Assembly (NCBI RefSeq): GCF_025460765.1
Contig: NZ_JAMWEG010000011.1
Coordinates: 1-64,000 of the forward strand
Source of the DNA: Micromonospora sp. MA102
Lineage (GTDB): Bacteria; Actinomycetota; Actinomycetes; Mycobacteriales; Micromonosporaceae
Reading direction: 5' to 3'
DNA length: 64,000 nt
The position numbers and the translations under genes are program-made. How positions within the stretch are numbered: the first letter of the stretch is position 1; each line of letters opens with the position of its first letter. Positions 24,624 through 32,813 of the stretch are shown here, in pieces. The notes under the pieces are model-generated. The model had not been told where the DNA came from and did no database searches. It worked only from the letters and a program-made list of their open reading frames with translations.

Positions 24624-27524
24624 TCAGGCGTCCGGGCCGTCCTGGTCGATCAGGTCGGTCCCGCCGCCGCCGACCACCACGTCCCGATCGGAGCCGCCGT
24701 GGAGCCGATCGTCGCCGGGGCCGCCGACGACGACGTCCGTGCCCGGCCCGCCGAGCAGGGTTCCGCCGCCGGGTCCGCCGACCAGCCGGTCCGCGCCCGC
24801 ACCGCCGCAGAGGACGTCGTCACCGCCGAGGCCGACGATCACGTCGTCGCCGCCCCGGCCGACGATCACGTCGGCCCCGGCCGTGCCCCTGAGTCGGTCT
24901 GGGCCGTCGGTGCCGACGATGGTGGGCTCCCGACCTGCGCACAGCGGCGCTGCGACGGTCACGGTGGCCTGACGGGTGAAGTAGCCCAGGCCGTAGGAGA
25001 CGGTCACCGTGTCGCCGAGCGTCGCGCCGAGCGCGGCCAGGTCCAGCTCCGCGGTGTACGTGGTGGTGTTCGGCCCGTCCTGCACGGCGGTCAGCCGCTG
25101 CGGTGCGCGCTCGCCGACCCGGACCTGAAGGTCGGCCCGGTCGAGTGCCGCCGCGTCGAGGTTCAGCGGCGCGGTCAGGCGAACGTGCACCCGGCCGCCC
25201 TCCGGCACCCGGTGCACCGGAGTGCCGGCGGCGTCGGCCACCCGTACCGCGGTGGCGTCGACGGCCCGCCACGCCAGCGTCTCGTTCCAGGCGGTGTTGA
25301 AGGTGACCCAACCCTCGGAGTGGCCGACGTTGCCGACGCCCGGGTTGTACGGGTAGTGGGCGTTCTTGGGGCTGCCGTCGAGCACGCCGCGGGCGCCCTG
25401 GAGGCGACCGGCCCCGCCCTGGAACTCCGAGTACCAGCCGCGGTCCACGCCTTCGAAGCCCCACTCCTCCGTCGGCCCGCGGTACGAGGCGTGCCGTCCG
25501 GTCGGGTTACGGCCGAAGATGTTGTCTACCTGGGCCACGGCAACCTGCCGCAGCCGCGCGGCGAGCGGATCGTCGCCGAGCACCCGCGCGGCGGCCAGCG
25601 CCGGGGCGGCGAAGCCGGCCACATTGCCCGTCTCGTTGGGATCGCTGGCGGACCCACCGCCGGTGAAGGGCGGAATGGTCCACCGGTCCGCGGAGTACCT
25701 GCGGAAGTCCCACAGGTTCTCCGAGCGTTCCGCCGCCACCTCGGCCCACCGGTGGATGAAGTCCCGGGTGCCGGGCGGCGCCTGGTCGGGGTAGGTCAGC
25801 AGCAGCCGCGCGAGGCCGGTGATCAGGTGGTACTCGCCCTGGCGCTGTCCCTTGGTGACGCTCGGGTCGGCGACGTCGAGATTGCCGACCAGCCAGGTGG
25901 CCTGGGCCTTCGCGGCGGTCAGGTACCGGTCCGCGTCAGCGCGACCCTCCCGCTTGGCGACCTCGTACATCATCACGTTTGGCCACACTGAGTGGCCAGG
26001 CGGCAGCTCCCCCTTGCCGGAACCCACCTGCGTGTAGACCTGCAGCAGGTCGGCGGTGTGGGGAGTGGTGTCGTACCAGGCGAAGCGGTCCTTCGCTGCG
26101 TCGTCCCAGATCGGGAAGAGGTAGTCGCGCGCCCGCTCGTAGACGCTGCGGGGAATGTAGTCCGCCAGGTACGGATAAGCGTAGAGGAAGGCGGCAAGTT
26201 GCTCTTTGAGCAGCGTGTGGTTCACCCGCCCGCCCAGGTACACCTCGACGGCCCAGTGGATCAGCCGGACGATCTCCGGGGTGTCCGCCGGCAGCTGCAC
26301 CGGCAGCCCCACGTACCGTGCCTGCGGGTCCTTGATCTGCACGAACGCCGACGGGTTGGCCAGGTACATGTCAATCAGCGACGGCAGCTCGAAGGACATC
26401 TGGTGCGAGTCGCGCCAGCCGACGCCGAGGTAGCAGTTCTGCGGATCGGTGCCGCCGTAGACCATCCTGCTGAAGTCGCCGTAGTAGCAGCGCACGTCGG
26501 TCATGAACTGCACCGCCCGGCGGTAGGAGACGCGCTCGATCCAGTCGGCGCCGATTCCGAACGGGACGGACCGGCCGGTCCCGGCCGCGCCCTGCACCTC
26601 CACCGTGTACGGTCCCAGCTCGGCCGGGTCGAAGTCGGTGAAGTCGCCGATCTGGCCGCGGACGGTGCCCTCGTGGCGGACGGTGCCGGCGGCGTCGATG
26701 ATCCTGAACCGGTCGCCGTCGACGGCGCGGGGTGCGGTGAACCGCTTGACCTGGCCGAGGTTGTAGCCGCTCTGGTTGACCAGGATCGGCTGATCGGCAT
26801 CGGGCTCGCCAGGTTCGGTCCAGGAACAGCCCGACGCGGTGGCGGGGTGGTCGGCGGGAACGGTGGTCAGCGCGGTGACCGCGACGGCGGCGAACGACGC
26901 CTGGGCGTGGTAGACGCCGAGGCCAATGGTGCCACCGGCCGCGGGTGCGTCCACCACGGCGACCCGTTGGGCGTCGATCTCCACGACGGAGATGTTGTTG
27001 GCCCGGCGGATGACCAGCTCGTGCCATTCGCCCTGCCGCAGCGGGGCGGGGCCGCGGCACACCGTCTGCGTCACCGGACGGGAGACCTGAACTCCGGACC
27101 AGCCGGTCAGCTGCGCCGCGAGATTGTTCTGGGTGACGGCGTACGGTTCCCGGAGGTCCGTGAGCACGGAGACCGCGGGTGAGTCACTGGCCGCATCGAC
27201 GCGGACCCTGGTACGCAGCTCGTACGCGTCGGGCAGGCCCACCGGCGTCACCGGGGCGATGTACCGGCCCGATGACTGGGTACGGGTGTCGATCGAGGCG
27301 TAGGGGAACTCGGCGGTGGTCGCCGTCCACTCCGCGAGCGACCCGGTCAGCGCCCGCCACCGGCCGAGCCCGGCGGTGAAGTCGTCGGTGAACATCGGTG
27401 CCGCTGCCGCTGCCGCTGTCGGGGACGGGGCGGCGACCGCGGCGGACGTCGCCGTCAGGCCAACGGTCGCCATCAGGATCGACGCCAGTGCAGCACCGGC
27501 CCACGCTCGTGCAGGTGTCGTCAA
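24624..27524 (-). CDS. Secreted GH9-like glycoside hydrolase with RTX calcium-binding repeats
   Basis: A 966-aa exported protein. Signal peptide: residues 1-33 (core AGAALASILMATVGLTA, AVAA cleavage). Residues 45-215 form a laminin-G-like sandwich (FTDDFTAGLGRWRALTG). Residues about 250-330 match a cellulase N-terminal Ig domain (ILVNQSGYNLGQVKRF). The alpha/alpha barrel at 335-790 includes NETGNVAGFAAPALAAARVL and NIFGRNPTGRHASYR like GH9 proteins, but the classical GH9 D-A-G-D nucleophile segment is not visible, so the substrate may differ. Residues 870-960 are hemolysin-type repeats (GGAGADRLVGGPGG and similar). TTG 27524 has GGAG about 7 nt upstream. It lies 21 bp after the GH31 gene, in the same transcript. 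Confidence 0.75.
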   Translation of the reverse strand: MTTPARAWAGAALASILMATVGLTATSAAVAAPSPTAAAAAAPMFTDDFTAGLGRWRALTGSLAEWTATTAEFPYASIDTRTQSSGRYIAPVTPVGLPDAYELRTRVRVDAASDSPAVSVLTDLREPYAVTQNNLAAQLTGWSGVQVSRPVTQTVCRGPAPLRQGEWHELVIRRANNISVVEIDAQRVAVVDAPAAGGTIGLGVYHAQASFAAVAVTALTTVPADHPATASGCSWTEPGEPDADQPILVNQSGYNLGQVKRFTAPRAVDGDRFRIIDAAGTVRHEGTVRGQIGDFTDFDPAELGPYTVEVQGAAGTGRSVPFGIGADWIERVSYRRAVQFMTDVRCYYGDFSRMVYGGTDPQNCYLGVGWRDSHQMSFELPSLIDMYLANPSAFVQIKDPQARYVGLPVQLPADTPEIVRLIHWAVEVYLGGRVNHTLLKEQLAAFLYAYPYLADYIPRSVYERARDYLFPIWDDAAKDRFAWYDTTPHTADLLQVYTQVGSGKGELPPGHSVWPNVMMYEVAKREGRADADRYLTAAKAQATWLVGNLDVADPSVTKGQRQGEYHLITGLARLLLTYPDQAPPGTRDFIHRWAEVAAERSENLWDFRRYSADRWTIPPFTGGGSASDPNETGNVAGFAAPALAAARVLGDDPLAARLRQVAVAQVDNIFGRNPTGRHASYRGPTEEWGFEGVDRGWYSEFQGGAGRLQGARGVLDGSPKNAHYPYNPGVGNVGHSEGWVTFNTAWNETLAWRAVDATAVRVADAAGTPVHRVPEGGRVHVRLTAPLNLDAAALDRADLQVRVGERAPQRLTAVQDGPNTTTYTAELDLAALGATLGDTVTVSYGLGYFTRQATVTVAAPLCAGREPTIVGTDGPDRLRGTAGADVIVGRGGDDVIVGLGGDDVLCGGAGADRLVGGPGGGTLLGGPGTDVVVGGPGDDRLHGGSDRDVVVGGGGTDLIDQDGPDA

Positions 27525-27545
27525 CAGGATCTCCTTGTCAGCGTG

Positions 27546-30500
27546 TCAGGTGACGTTCACGGTGAAGTGCGCCAACCGGCGCCCGCCCGCCGCCTTCACG
27601 ACGACGACGTAGGCTCCCGCGACGCCGGCCCGCGTCTTCAGGACGGTGTGGACCCGGTTCTGGTCGTCCGTCTCGAACTCCAGTTGCCGTTCGGCGCCGT
27701 CCGGTGCCGCCTGCACCACCTCGGTGACGGCGCGGCCGGCGGGGGACCCGGTCTGATCCACCAGTTCGAACTGCGCGGGCAGCGCCCGGCCGGTGACAAC
27801 CGGCCCGGCCGGCTGGACGTTCACGATCTTGAGGCCCCACTCCGGAGAATCAGCGTCTGAGACCACGTAGTCCATCCCCGCCTTCACTGCGAACTCAATC
27901 GCCCCTGTGACCGGGTTCCTGCTGAAGGCGATGTCGGCGCCCGACGAGTCCCGGACGACGATGTCCTCTGCCGACCACGAGGTGTTCTTCGCGGTGATCC
28001 GGCTTCGGGTGTGTCCGTCGCTGCTGGTATAGGTGAGGGTGGCGCCGGGTGCGGCGACGGGGTAGATGCTGGCCCGCAGGTCTCCGGCGGCGACGGTGTC
28101 GCCCGGATCTCGCGCTCCGGGGTCGTGGACGAGGATGCCGGTACCGCCGACGAAGGCGGGAATCTTGCCAAACGGCTGCTGGTAGGCGGTGAGAGTGGTG
28201 GGGCCGGAAAACCGCTGCCCGGTCTCGATGTCCATCCATTCGCCGGCCGGAAGGTAGACGTCACGGGACATCGCCGTGTCGGTGTCACCGCCGTACAGCG
28301 GTGCGACCAGCAATGACGGGCCGAGCATCCACTCGTACTGCTTCCTGGCCGCGGACGCCAGGTCGCGGACTCGGGGGTCGTCGGGGAACGCCACGGGAAG
28401 CGGCGTCGCCGTCGAGGGGAATCGCGTCTCGTACGCCGTGATGGCCGCCGAGTAGATGTAGGGCTGATACTCGGCATGCCACTGTGCGGCCTTCCGGGTC
28501 GCCGCTACCAGGCCGGGGTCGTTCATCCGCCACGGCTCGTTGCCGAAGGACATCGCCGGCGACATGGCGGCCATCATGGCGTTCCGGGTCAGGTACCGCT
28601 GCTTCGAGGTGTTGGTCTCCAGGTCGCCGATGATCCGACCGCCGACGATGTCCGGATAGAAGTTGGGTTGACCGCTGGCCGCGTAGGCGAGCCCGTTGAC
28701 GACCGTGCGGTCGCGGTCCCCCGGCCCTTGGTTGTAGTCGGTGTCGTTGATCCGCAGGATGGAGCCCGCCACCGAGAAAGCGCTGTTGCGCACCATCATG
28801 AGCTTGCCGTCGTCGTCGAGGCCCTCGTTGATCGGGTTCACCAGCGCGTTGTTGACGTATCGGTTCCCGGTGCCGTCGAACATGTGGTCTTCCTTGAATC
28901 CGTCCGCTCCCCACTCCCGGCTGCGGGCCACGAACCACCGGACAGCCTCCTCGTTGTTCGGATCGATCAGGTACATCGCGGTGTTGGGAAACGACACCGG
29001 CCGGAACACCCGCGGCTTGCCGTTCGCGTCCTTGATGAAGTAGCCCCGTTCGATGCCCACGGCGGTGCCGTCACCGTCCAGAGCGGGGTCGTACGTGCCG
29101 CCGTCGGCCGGCAGCGCGCGGAAGGACTGCCGGGCTCCGAGCAGCAGCTTGATCCCGTTGTCGTGCAGGAACTTCTTGTACCCGTCGGGATCCGGGTACT
29201 TCGCGCCCCAGAGGCCGAAGCTCGAGGTCGTGCCCTGGGCGCTCCCCGAACCGTACGGCCAGAATCCCGAGCCGGTCACCACCCAGCTGAGGGGGAAGCC
29301 CTTGTCCAGGTACGTCGTCACCGAGTCGGTGATGGTCTGCTGGTTGGTGTTGTAGCCGAGCGCCCCGTAGGACTCGTATCCGACGCCGAAGAGCGTGTAG
29401 TCCGGCTTCGCGTCGACATAGCCCGCGCTCCGCCGGACCTCGGCGTAGCGCCGGTAGATCGTCTGCATGTCCCCGAAGAAGTAGTGCAGCCCGGACATCT
29501 GCGGGCCGTTGACACCGAGCAGGGTGGCGGCACTGTCGACCTGCACGGCCAGGCTCTCGTCCGAGAGCACGACCTGGGCGAGCTTCCGGCCGGGGAAGAC
29601 GGTGAACGTCGAGACGAAGCGCTGGTTCGTCGTGCCCGCGCTGTTCTGGGCGTAGTAGTCGAGGTTGCGGATGCCGTAGACGTTCAGGTCGGTCCGGAAT
29701 CCGCCCAGGTCACCGAGCCCGTACGCGGGGTTCATGCCGCCGGCCACCTGCGCCCGCACGCTGCCGGTGCTCGCGTCGGCGGCGGTGACCCGCAGGTTGA
29801 CGGAATTGTCCGCCGGCACCACCGTGACGTCTGCCCGGCGGCCGTTGGAGAAGGTCACGGAGAACCGCGCGCTCGACGCGTCCGCCGCCGTGAGCGTCGC
29901 CGCGACGGCGTCGCACGGCGCACGGTCCGGGACGGCCAGTTGCAACCCGGCTGTCGGGTGCGGCGCCGCGGCCGGCGCGCCGTCGACCGCGAGTCCATAG
30001 CGGAAGCCTCGACGGTCGATCGACATGGTCCAGCCGTCGCCGGCCAGCGAGACCATGGTGCCGTGCTGAGACAGCCGGTAGGAGGGGAAAGGTTGTTCCG
30101 GCGCGTCGACGATCGGTGCCGCAGTGTCGTCTGTACCGCAGTCGGCGACCGGTTCCTCGTCGCCGGCCACCTCGAGCAACCGCACGGCGTTGGCCCGGGT
30201 GATGACGTTGAGGTTGGGGGTGGTCACCGCCGGACCCGCGGTAGCGGTGACGGTCAGGGTGAAGGTCTGCCCCTCGTCAAGGTAGGTGGAGCCGATCTGG
30301 CGCCAGGCATTGCCGCCGACGGCCTGGTTGACCACCGTCGGGGTGTCCGGCCCTCCGGTCCAGGCGTACTCCACCTTGGCGTTGTCGACGCTCGCGGCGT
30401 AGTAGACGGCGAGGTCGTACCTGGCGGAGGCGGGTGCCACGACGGTCCAGGTGGCCGTGGAACCGGGGGTCCGGCTGTACCGCGACGGAGAGCCGTCGTA

Positions 30501-30677
30501 ACCGGGGTCCCGGGCGTTCGCCCAGGTTCCGGTCTCGGAGTAGGCGCCGGGAGTCGAGGGAGTGATGACCATTGTCTCGGCGGCCGTCGCCGGGGAGGAC
30601 GGGACAACGACTGCGGACGGCGTCAGGACCGCCGTGATCGTCGCGAGAAGGACGCGAAGTGGCGGGCGGGCGAACAT
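27546..30677 (-). CDS. Secreted GH31 family glycoside hydrolase
   Basis: A 1043-aa exported enzyme. Signal peptide: residues 1-33. Residues 38-170 form a carbohydrate-binding-like sandwich (TPGAYSETGTWAN; ARYDLAVYYAAS), like the golvesin/CBM-type modules on actinobacterial glycosidases. A galactose-mutarotase-like N-domain follows. The GH31 barrel shows WGADGFKEDHMFDG (nucleophile Asp) near residue 590 and RINDTDYNQ further on; the C-domain reads PSLLVAPLY, PAGEWMDIETGQRF and FVGGTGILV. Length fits multidomain GH31 proteins. GGAG precedes ATG 30677. It leads the GH31-GH9 transcript, preceded by a good promoter. It likely trims alpha-linked side chains outside the cell. Confidence 0.88.
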   Translation of the reverse strand: MFARPPLRVLLATITAVLTPSAVVVPSSPATAAETMVITPSTPGAYSETGTWANARDPGYDGSPSRYSRTPGSTATWTVVAPASARYDLAVYYAASVDNAKVEYAWTGGPDTPTVVNQAVGGNAWRQIGSTYLDEGQTFTLTVTATAGPAVTTPNLNVITRANAVRLLEVAGDEEPVADCGTDDTAAPIVDAPEQPFPSYRLSQHGTMVSLAGDGWTMSIDRRGFRYGLAVDGAPAAAPHPTAGLQLAVPDRAPCDAVAATLTAADASSARFSVTFSNGRRADVTVVPADNSVNLRVTAADASTGSVRAQVAGGMNPAYGLGDLGGFRTDLNVYGIRNLDYYAQNSAGTTNQRFVSTFTVFPGRKLAQVVLSDESLAVQVDSAATLLGVNGPQMSGLHYFFGDMQTIYRRYAEVRRSAGYVDAKPDYTLFGVGYESYGALGYNTNQQTITDSVTTYLDKGFPLSWVVTGSGFWPYGSGSAQGTTSSFGLWGAKYPDPDGYKKFLHDNGIKLLLGARQSFRALPADGGTYDPALDGDGTAVGIERGYFIKDANGKPRVFRPVSFPNTAMYLIDPNNEEAVRWFVARSREWGADGFKEDHMFDGTGNRYVNNALVNPINEGLDDDGKLMMVRNSAFSVAGSILRINDTDYNQGPGDRDRTVVNGLAYAASGQPNFYPDIVGGRIIGDLETNTSKQRYLTRNAMMAAMSPAMSFGNEPWRMNDPGLVAATRKAAQWHAEYQPYIYSAAITAYETRFPSTATPLPVAFPDDPRVRDLASAARKQYEWMLGPSLLVAPLYGGDTDTAMSRDVYLPAGEWMDIETGQRFSGPTTLTAYQQPFGKIPAFVGGTGILVHDPGARDPGDTVAAGDLRASIYPVAAPGATLTYTSSDGHTRSRITAKNTSWSAEDIVVRDSSGADIAFSRNPVTGAIEFAVKAGMDYVVSDADSPEWGLKIVNVQPAGPVVTGRALPAQFELVDQTGSPAGRAVTEVVQAAPDGAERQLEFETDDQNRVHTVLKTRAGVAGAYVVVVKAAGGRRLAHFTVNVT

Positions 30678-30799
30678 CTGCTACTCCATCCTCGGCGATG
30701 GGCTCCTGCCAGGCGCGCCGCACCGCGACGTGGCACCCAGGGCCCGGTTCGGCGGCGAGGTGATCACCACTCGATTCCACTGCCGGGGTGGATCCTGTT

Positions 30800-30852
30800 T
30801 GGAATCTTCTTGCACGATACGGCACAGTATCCCGCATGTTGCATGTGGTCAA
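30800..30852 (-). promoter_or_regulatory. Sigma-70-type promoter with overlapping palindromic operator for GH31-GH9 operon
   Basis: On the minus strand TTGACC (30852-30847) is followed after 17 nt by TACTGT (30829-30824). A palindrome GATAC-GGCACA-GTATC (30816-30831) covers the -10, and TGGAATCTTCTTGC (30800-30813) matches the box at 23500-23513. An operator overlapping the -10 fits repression by an IclR protein of the locus. The leader to ATG 30677 is about 140 nt. Confidence 0.55.
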
Positions 30853-30984
30853 TCAGTCGCCGGGTCAGCGGGGCGGTTCAGCGAGCAGCCACGGCACGAA
30901 GACCATCCGGCCGTGGTAGGGCGGACCGCACCGGCGCGGGTGGTGTCTGCGCGGGACGTCAGATGACCCCGGAGCATGCTGCAT

Positions 30985-31065
30985 CCGCCTCGCCTCCCCG
31001 CTGCCTCGGGGCCGGCGTTCATCCGGTGGCGGCTGTTGGCGTCGTACTGGGTCAGCTTGGGGTCA
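30985..31065 (+). repeat. Dispersed 81-bp repeat, copy 1 (copy 2 at 59891-59972)
   Basis: CCGCCTCGCCTCCCCGCTG opens both copies, and GTTCATCCGGTGGC and GCTGTTGGCGTCG are shared. About 10 % of positions differ and there is one single-base gap. Both copies have the same orientation and enclose 28.8 kb that includes the whole conjugation module. The surrounding 30853-31133 stretch holds no gene I can support. Confidence 0.7.
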
Positions 31066-31133
31066 GAGACTGTCAGCTGGGAATCGGACAAGATCGGGCT
31101 CTGGTACGGCCCCGGGCGTGGCTTGGGGATGCG

Positions 31134-31355
31134 GTGAGTTGGGTCGCCAATGTGATGCTGTCGGTGGGTCCGGAGGACCGCCCCAACGCCGAGGCGTTCA
31201 GCGAGTGGCTCGACGTGGAGCGCCCCCGTCTCGAAGGCATGAGGCCGGGCGGATGCGGCAACCTGAGGCCGATCACCGATGCGGACAACCGGTGGGGCGG
31301 CTACAAGAACCCCGAGTGCGAGGTGTACGCCGGGGCGCTCAACCTCGAGGGTTAG
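31134..31355 (+). CDS. Hypothetical protein, probably truncated (73 aa)
   Basis: From GTG 31134 (GGGGAT 5 nt upstream) the protein reads MSWVANVMLSVGPEDRPNAE, then FSEWLDVERPRLEG, CGNLRPITDADNRWGGYKNP and ends AGALNLEG. The composition is clearly that of a real protein. It resembles the N-terminal half of a conserved actinobacterial hypothetical family in which W-G-G-x-K-N-P-E-C-x-V is followed by another 30-50 residues, so the C-terminus may be lost here. Function unknown. Confidence 0.5.
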   Translation: MSWVANVMLSVGPEDRPNAEAFSEWLDVERPRLEGMRPGGCGNLRPITDADNRWGGYKNPECEVYAGALNLEG

Positions 31356-31439
31356 CGGACATCGACAGGCCTAATCGACCGCGTGCCTCGCGGCATGTCG
31401 GTGCGTTTGCCGAGGCTTCCCGAGACGTCACACCGGCTC

Positions 31440-31859
31440 CTATCGAGGACCACTGCGACATCGATGGAACAGTGCGGCCGCCGCCGGTCCGGTCAGGTAC
31501 GGCATGAGGAGCTGTAGAGCTCGGGCATGCTGGGTCAACCGCTTGACAATGGTGTGTCCGCCGCCGAGGTTTTCGGGGACGTGCTGTGGCGGGCCGAGGC
31601 CGCACTCGACATAGAGACGGTCTAGCCCGGCGGCCTGCTGCTCGCCGGTCGCCGGGTCCACCCGGCGCACCCCTGTGGTGAAGCCGGCTTCGTTCTTCCA
31701 CGCCCAGATCTCGACATCGACATGCAGGTCGGGCCGATGGAAGGCGATGCCGGCATCTGTTAGCTCAGGACCGGTGAAATCCCACTCCTCGGTCAGGAAG
31801 GCGAAGGCCTCCGCCCCATGCTGCCACATGATTTCCACTGGCCCGGGTCGGCTTCCCAT
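31440..31859 (-). CDS. Hypothetical protein (139 aa)
   Basis: A 139-aa soluble protein starting MGSRPGPVEIMWQHGAEAFA, with LTEEWDFTGPELTDAGIAFH, a VEIWAWKNEAGFTTGVRRVD beta region and a helical end (HTIVKRLTQHARALQLLMPY). I do not recognise the family. ATG 31859 is chosen because the protein-like composition starts there; the longer upstream frame is Arg/Pro-rich noise. Monocistronic. Confidence 0.6.
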   Translation of the reverse strand: MGSRPGPVEIMWQHGAEAFAFLTEEWDFTGPELTDAGIAFHRPDLHVDVEIWAWKNEAGFTTGVRRVDPATGEQQAAGLDRLYVECGLGPPQHVPENLGGGHTIVKRLTQHARALQLLMPYLTGPAAAALFHRCRSGPR

Positions 31860-32207
31860 GGTTGACAGCTTCCCACCGCGTGGCCTTCTTCCGAGGTCGC
31901 GCCGGCCCGAACGTCGGAAGCAGTCGGGGCAGGCCTGCGGTTTCCTCGGCACCTCGCGGAGCCCGCCGCTGGGCGTCGCGCCGGCGGCGCCGCGAGGCAG
32001 CTCGGGTGTGTCATCCCGCCGCCTCAACCGCGGGGTCGGCCAGGTTTTACGCCGCCGCCCCAACCCGGGCTGGCATCAGCACTGGTATGGCGAAACCAGC
32101 GGCTTCAGCCGATGGATGCCGATGCCGCGCGTGCGCTCACGGAGGCACTGAGCCCGCCTGTCGACACGGGCTTTTCGACGTCTGCGGTGAGCGGGTACGT
32201 TGCGCCG

Positions 32208-32654
32208 ATGAGTCGACAGGATCAGGTCTCGGCCGCCTTATTCGGCGGACGCGTAGTGGTGTCGGCGCAGTTGCTGATGCTGGCGGTATACCTGGTCGGT
32301 AGCTTCGGTGTGCTGCTCGTGGCCGCACTGCACACCGGTGACCTCCCGGCTGTGCTGGACCCGCGATTGGAACGATTGGGCGACCCGAAGGACTCCCTTC
32401 CGCCGGCCGGTCCGGACTCAGTGTGGAACCCGCTGGTCTGGGTGTTCGGGGTCAGTCGCGTGGTGGCGATGTTCGTCTACCCGCTCGCCTCCGTGACCGT
32501 GGTCCTCGGGGTGGCAGCCCTCATCTGCACCTGGCGGACCGACGACCGGAAGGTGTTCGGCCGGCTCATCGTCAGCACGGGGGTGTGGTGTGCGCTGGCG
32601 GCGCTCGCCCTGACTCCGTACGGCACGCAGCTACACCGCTGGTTGCTCGACTGA
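32208..32654 (+). CDS. Small integral membrane protein (148 aa)
   Basis: A 148-aa protein with three hydrophobic helices (VVVSAQLLMLAVYLVGSFGV; VFGVSRVVAMFVYPLASVTV; GRLIVSTGVWCALAALALT) and an acidic extracytoplasmic loop with DPRLERLGDPKD. ATG 32208 starts just ahead of the first helix (MSRQDQVSAALFGGR). Family not recognised. It is convergent with the ECF sigma gene. Confidence 0.6.
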   Translation: MSRQDQVSAALFGGRVVVSAQLLMLAVYLVGSFGVLLVAALHTGDLPAVLDPRLERLGDPKDSLPPAGPDSVWNPLVWVFGVSRVVAMFVYPLASVTVVLGVAALICTWRTDDRKVFGRLIVSTGVWCALAALALTPYGTQLHRWLLD

Positions 32655-32813
32655 GCCATGAATCCCGCCAAGAAGGCGCAGTCCGAACGCCGGTCCTCCG
32701 CGACCTTACCTTCAGCCGGTGCGTCCACACGTCGGTCCGGCCGAGTGGCAGCCGCAGACCCTCGCCTCCTGCCGGACTCTAGGCAGATTGAGCGCGTGCG
32801 GCTGGGCCAGCGG

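Noticed and set aside
28476..31355. A 959-codon open frame antisense to the GH31 gene
   Set aside because: It mirrors the GH31 coding strand, is Val/Arg/Gly/His-rich and has no domain. Only its last 73 codons (31134-31355), beyond the antisense part, look coding and are annotated.
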